Shown here: one piece after another, positions 6,308 to 6,640 of the stretch
How positions within the stretch are numbered: position 1 is the stretch's first letter
Layout of the letters: each line of letters starts with the position of its first letter
NCBI GenBank assembly: GCA_025057245.1
Contig: JANWYC010000056.1
Location: 1 to 6,640, forward strand
Direction of reading: 5' to 3'
DNA length: 6,640 bases
DNA from: Aquificaceae bacterium
GTDB lineage: Bacteria > Aquificota > Aquificia > Aquificales > Aquificaceae
Program-made: the position numbers and the translations under genes
Notes under the pieces: model-generated
What the model was told of the DNA's origin: nothing
The model's input: only the letters and a program-made list of their open reading frames with translations
The model's database searches: none

Positions 6308-6579
6308 CAATCAAAGATGTCAAATATTTCGTCGAAGATAGACTTTTTCCTCTTTTTGTATTTATACTCTTCGTATCTTCTGTATATGTCCGGATGCTCT
6401 CTTGTGATAGACCTTAGCTCTTCATCCAAACTGCTCTCCACCCTTTGCATAGCTTGTATTATCTTTGAGAGCTCTCCCTTATCCAACCACAGACCGCCGC
6501 AGGAAGGGCACACATCTATCAAGACGCCGTATTTGTTTGCCTCCATCAATTCTACGTTGCCACAACGAGGACATCTCAC
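6307..6579 (-). CDS. Small TFIIB-type zinc-ribbon protein, function unknown
   Basis: A 90-residue protein of the zf-TFIIB-like family. It has two CxxC knuckles (C3/C6 in CPRCG and C24/C27 in CPSCGGLWLD) that should bind one zinc, followed by the family-typical GGLWLDKGEL stretch (28-37). A charged, probably helical tail ends in KYKKRKKS and an acidic-aromatic terminus (IFDEIFDIFD). There is no signal peptide or membrane segment. The start is GTG at 6579: it overlaps the upstream stop by four bases (GTGA), has GGAGG seven bases ahead, and puts the first CxxC at residue 3 as usual for the family. The frame stays open upstream to the window edge, but that extension reads as low-quality sequence and would run over the upstream gene. 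The partner is unknown. Its place before ribD suggests shared transcription rather than a known shared pathway. Confidence 0.85.
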   Translation of the reverse strand: MRCPRCGNVELMEANKYGVLIDVCPSCGGLWLDKGELSKIIQAMQRVESSLDEELRSITREHPDIYRRYEEYKYKKRKKSIFDEIFDIFD

Positions 6580-6640
6580 AGGCTTTCCTCCATGATTTCT
6601 TTCATAAGCCTTTCCACTTCCTCCGCAACGTCTTTTAGCT
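6576..6640 (-). CDS. 3' end of an unidentified gene (partial)
   Basis: The minus strand reads LKDVAEEVERLMKEIMEESL before a TGA at 6578-6576, a typical charged amphipathic C-terminal helix. The stop overlaps the GTG start of the zinc-ribbon gene as GTGA, the usual sign of operon coupling. Only the last 20 residues or so are inside the window, so no family can be named. The competing frame, which extends the zinc-ribbon ORF upstream, looks less protein-like. Confidence 0.6.
   Translation of the reverse strand, partial: LKDVAEEVERLMKEIMEESL
6587..6591 (-). promoter_or_regulatory. Shine-Dalgarno for the zinc-ribbon gene
   Basis: GGAGG on the minus strand is separated by seven bases from the GTG at 6579. 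It lies within the 3' end of the upstream partial gene. It decides the GTG start over any longer form of the zinc-ribbon ORF. Confidence 0.65.

Noticed and set aside
6308..6310. TTG start for ribD one codon before the ATG
   Set aside because: The ATG at 6307 overlaps the upstream stop as TGATG and is the preferred start codon; no SD favours TTG.
6077..6595. 172-codon plus-strand ORF opposite ribD and the zinc-ribbon gene
   Set aside because: It is antisense to two clear protein families, shows no recognisable motif, and is explained as a shadow of their codon use.
6580..6639. Upstream extension of the zinc-ribbon ORF to the window edge
   Set aside because: The GTG start has an SD and a GTGA junction, and the first CxxC is at residue 3 as usual for the family. 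The competing frame reads as a better protein C-terminus.

Overview
The window looks like a compact bacterial chromosome segment from a thermophile, most likely of the Aquificaceae (Hydrogenobacter/Thermocrinis-type). The signs are heavy use of AGA/AGG for Arg and ATA for Ile, Lys/Glu-rich proteins, a TrmD that closely resembles Aquifex TrmD as I remember it, and almost no intergenic DNA. The lineage is an inference from remembered sequences; I ran no search.

Layout. Positions 1-246 are the only stretch without a convincing gene. They hold a possible tail of an upstream gene (to 57), a strikingly C-depleted G/T-rich tract (about 49-138) and a candidate promoter. A plus-strand operon then runs from 247 to 5251: a tyrosine recombinase, trmD (tRNA m1G37 methyltransferase), xfp (phosphoketolase) and ackA (acetate kinase). 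A minus-strand operon converges on it, read from the right edge: the tail of an unidentified gene, a 90-residue TFIIB-type zinc-ribbon protein, and ribD (riboflavin deaminase/reductase), which ends inside the 3' end of ackA.

From 247 to the right edge every neighbouring pair of genes overlaps: 4 bp (recombinase/trmD), 110 bp (trmD/xfp), 44 bp (xfp/ackA), 27 bp convergent (ackA/ribD), 1 bp (zinc ribbon/ribD) and 4 bp (upstream gene/zinc ribbon). In the two long same-strand overlaps the downstream gene has its Shine-Dalgarno sequence inside the upstream gene. The upstream protein there carries a C-terminal tail beyond the family's usual end, which looks like stop-codon loss followed by overprinting.

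Function. Xfp and AckA form a short route: sugar phosphate plus phosphate gives acetyl-phosphate, and AckA turns that into acetate and ATP, with no pta gene in view. If the host is an autotrophic Aquificaceae member, this would be a way to draw ATP from stored or pentose-phosphate-derived sugars. The recombinase has the full catalytic set and sits in a housekeeping operon rather than a visible mobile element, so a Xer-like chromosome role is worth testing. No tRNA, rRNA, CRISPR array or insertion sequence was seen. I found no clearly new defence or mobile system; the main oddities are the gene overlaps, the skewed leader, an apparent insertion in Xfp and active-site substitutions in AckA.
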